This document shows positions 62,501 through 64,000 of a DNA stretch of 64,000 nucleotides, piece by piece. The notes under the pieces are model-generated. The model saw only the letters and a program-made list of their open reading frames with translations, made no database searches and had not been told where the DNA came from. Positions within the stretch are counted from its first letter, which is position 1; each line of letters begins with the position of its first letter. This stretch comes from Anaerolineae bacterium. GTDB lineage: Bacteria; Chloroflexota; Anaerolineae; Anaerolineales; Anaerolineaceae. The position numbers and the translations under genes were made by a program. Location: NCBI GenBank assembly GCA_013178185.1, contig JABLXC010000022.1, forward strand, positions 1 through 64,000. The letters run 5' to 3'.

Positions 62501-64000
62501 TTATGGATTGACGCCAGCGGCAGCGTCAATGGCTTTAAGCTCAAAGTAAGCATCCATCACGCGGCGTACGATCGGAGCAGCTACACTGGCGCCTTCTCCG
62601 CCATTATAAACGAAAGCGACAACGGCAATTTCAGGATTATCAAAAGGAGCATATCCGACATACCAGGAATGGGTTGGCCAGTTGCCGGGTTTACAAACAT
62701 CCTTTTCACGAGCCACGTCATCACAATATTCAGCCGTACCCGTCTTACCGGCCGCCGGGATTTCCATATCGGCAAAAACACGATCCGCCGTCCCGCCCTC
62801 CTGGGTCACCATGTGCATTCCTTCTTTTGTGAGGTCAATGACCCACTTCGCAACCGTTTTCTTCTCATTCGTCCTGAAAGAATTCTCATCGTAAACAGAG
62901 ATTAAGGGATCTACCGTGATGTCCCAGAGCATTTCCGGTTCGAACGGCTTAATGACATTCCCTTCCGAGTCCAAAATTTCTTTGATGAGAGTCGGTCGCA
63001 TGTGTTTCCCGTCGTTTGCCACTGTTGCAGCAGACAACAAAACCTGAAGCACGGTTGAAAGCACATACCCTTGTCCCATCGCTGCGATGTAGGTATCCCC
63101 CGTTGCCCAGTTCTCGCCCACGTTGATGCGTTTCCAATCGGGGTCTGGGATCAACCCTTCGGCTTCGCCGGGAAGTTCAATCCCAGAGATGCGGCCATAT
63201 CCCAGCGCGCGGGCATATTCTCCCATGCGCCAAATACCCAGACCCTGGTTAACTTCGCCTGGGAAACCACCGCCAATTTTATAGAAGTAAACATCACAAG
63301 ACCAGGCGACGCCATGCAAGAAATCTACATAGCCATGACCTGCTTCATTGTAACAGACATATTCACGATCAGTGCCCGGATCATTGGGTGAAAATTTTTG
63401 CGTGATGGTTATTTTACCGGGATCGAATAACTCTTGCTGGGGGGTAACGACCCCTTCATTCAAGGCGCCAATGGCCGTAGCCAGCTTGAACACAGAACCT
63501 GGCGGGTGCTCTGCAGAGATGGCATGGTTAAACAACGGGCGGGTTGGATCGCGGCTGAGCTGTTCATAGTAATAGCCGGGGATGATGCGCGCCATACGGT
63601 TATTCTCGAAAGTGGGATACGAAACAAGCGCCAAAATCTCGCCGGTTTTCGGATTCATAGCAATCACAACGCCATTGTTCGAAAGCATTCGGTTGAGATG
63701 AGCATTCCACCAACGGATCTCTTCCTTTAGGGCTGCCTTGGCGGCGTTTTGAAGCCTCGTATCAATCGTCAGGCGGATGTTATTCCCAGGTATTGGTTCG
63801 ACTGGGGGCAGCAAATCGCGCAGCTCTTTGCCTGCCACATCTACTTCTACGGTACGCTCACCGTTTTTGCCAGCCAGAATTTCATTTTCATAAGCTTCTA
63901 TTCCAGCATATCCAACTTTATCCCTTCCCGGCACAAATCCCAGGTCGCGATAGTACGCTTCCTGAGATGCTGGGATCGGGCCAAGAAAACCCACAATTTC
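62501..64000 (-). CDS. mrdA: Penicillin-binding protein 2 (transpeptidase), N-terminus beyond the window
   Basis: Only the C-terminal roughly 500 residues are visible; the frame stays open to the window end. It contains the PBP dimerisation region, then transpeptidase motifs: SxxK in HPPGSVFKLATA, an SxN-type motif as AWSCDVYFYKIG, and KTG in AAGKTGTAEY. The order and surrounding sequence match PBP2 of the elongasome, which crosslinks peptidoglycan with RodA. Its neighbours minCDE and rodA support this. The SxN motif reads SCD, a change in the third position. Confidence 0.92.
   Translation of the reverse strand, partial: EIVGFLGPIPASQEAYYRDLGFVPGRDKVGYAGIEAYENEILAGKNGERTVEVDVAGKELRDLLPPVEPIPGNNIRLTIDTRLQNAAKAALKEEIRWWNAHLNRMLSNNGVVIAMNPKTGEILALVSYPTFENNRMARIIPGYYYEQLSRDPTRPLFNHAISAEHPPGSVFKLATAIGALNEGVVTPQQELFDPGKITITQKFSPNDPGTDREYVCYNEAGHGYVDFLHGVAWSCDVYFYKIGGGFPGEVNQGLGIWRMGEYARALGYGRISGIELPGEAEGLIPDPDWKRINVGENWATGDTYIAAMGQGYVLSTVLQVLLSAATVANDGKHMRPTLIKEILDSEGNVIKPFEPEMLWDITVDPLISVYDENSFRTNEKKTVAKWVIDLTKEGMHMVTQEGGTADRVFADMEIPAAGKTGTAEYCDDVAREKDVCKPGNWPTHSWYVGYAPFDNPEIAVVAFVYNGGEGASVAAPIVRRVMDAYFELKAIDAAAGVNP

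Overview
The window looks like a chromosomal segment of a Chloroflexota bacterium, most likely class Anaerolineae. This is inferred from gene content and style, not from a marker gene: GC looks close to half, TTG/GTG starts are common, Shine-Dalgarno sites are good, lipoproteins carry Pro/Thr-rich linkers, there are many GT-C type membrane glycosyltransferases, both GlnRS and GluRS are present, and minCDE sits between PBP2 and RodA. No plasmid, phage, CRISPR or insertion-sequence gene was recognised. The left edge may be an exception.

Layout. (1) 1-549: the 5' part of a minus-strand membrane gene with G-ending codons unlike its neighbours. It has a consensus -35/-10 promoter with a LexA-like palindrome between the boxes. 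(2) 0.7-13.2 kb: small housekeeping and accessory genes (YcgN, YjjX, a MATE-like protein, a lone lycopene cyclase, a GT-C protein, two zinc-ribbon membrane paralogues, a fatty acid hydroxylase, YbaK, a GT-B protein, GNAT, YigZ, Nudix). (3) 13.2-19 kb: a decayed ABC exporter, Tex, a GlsB-type protein, MscL with a zinc ribbon, and an amidohydrolase. (4) 19-29.6 kb: envelope genes: a large triple-FHA ABC transporter with an extracellular hendecad coiled coil, lipoproteins, a GT-C protein, a broken GT4 glycosyltransferase and a serine hydrolase. (5) 29.8-40.2 kb: central metabolism and protein biogenesis: IorAB, rhodanese, tRNA-Leu, trigger factor, ClpP, a HAD phosphatase, RlmN, FtsY, RF2 (with programmed +1 frameshift) and PFK. 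(6) 40.3-47.7 kb: one minus-strand run of seven genes that couples an iron-type ABC importer to a beta-propeller protein, a membrane protein, a secreted coiled-coil repeat protein and a triple zinc-ribbon protein. (7) 47.9-57.9 kb: HAD, Rel, MoeA, VKOR, an MFS transporter, an alcohol dehydrogenase, two tRNA-Gln(CUG) genes and GlnRS. (8) 58-64 kb: GluRS followed by the rod-shape and division block RodA-MinE-MinD-MinC-PBP2, with PBP2 cut by the window end.

Three genes or gene pieces are visibly decayed (ABC exporter 13207-13816; GT4 enzyme 25969-27175; a C-terminal scrap 27231-27371), so envelope-related loci here appear to be turning over. The best candidates for undescribed biology are the FHA-ABC-coiled-coil transporter with its lipoprotein (19.0-23.7 kb) and the iron-ABC/propeller/coiled-coil operon (40.3-47.7 kb). 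IorAB suggests a fermentative or anaerobic life style, while the fatty acid hydroxylase family usually needs oxygen.
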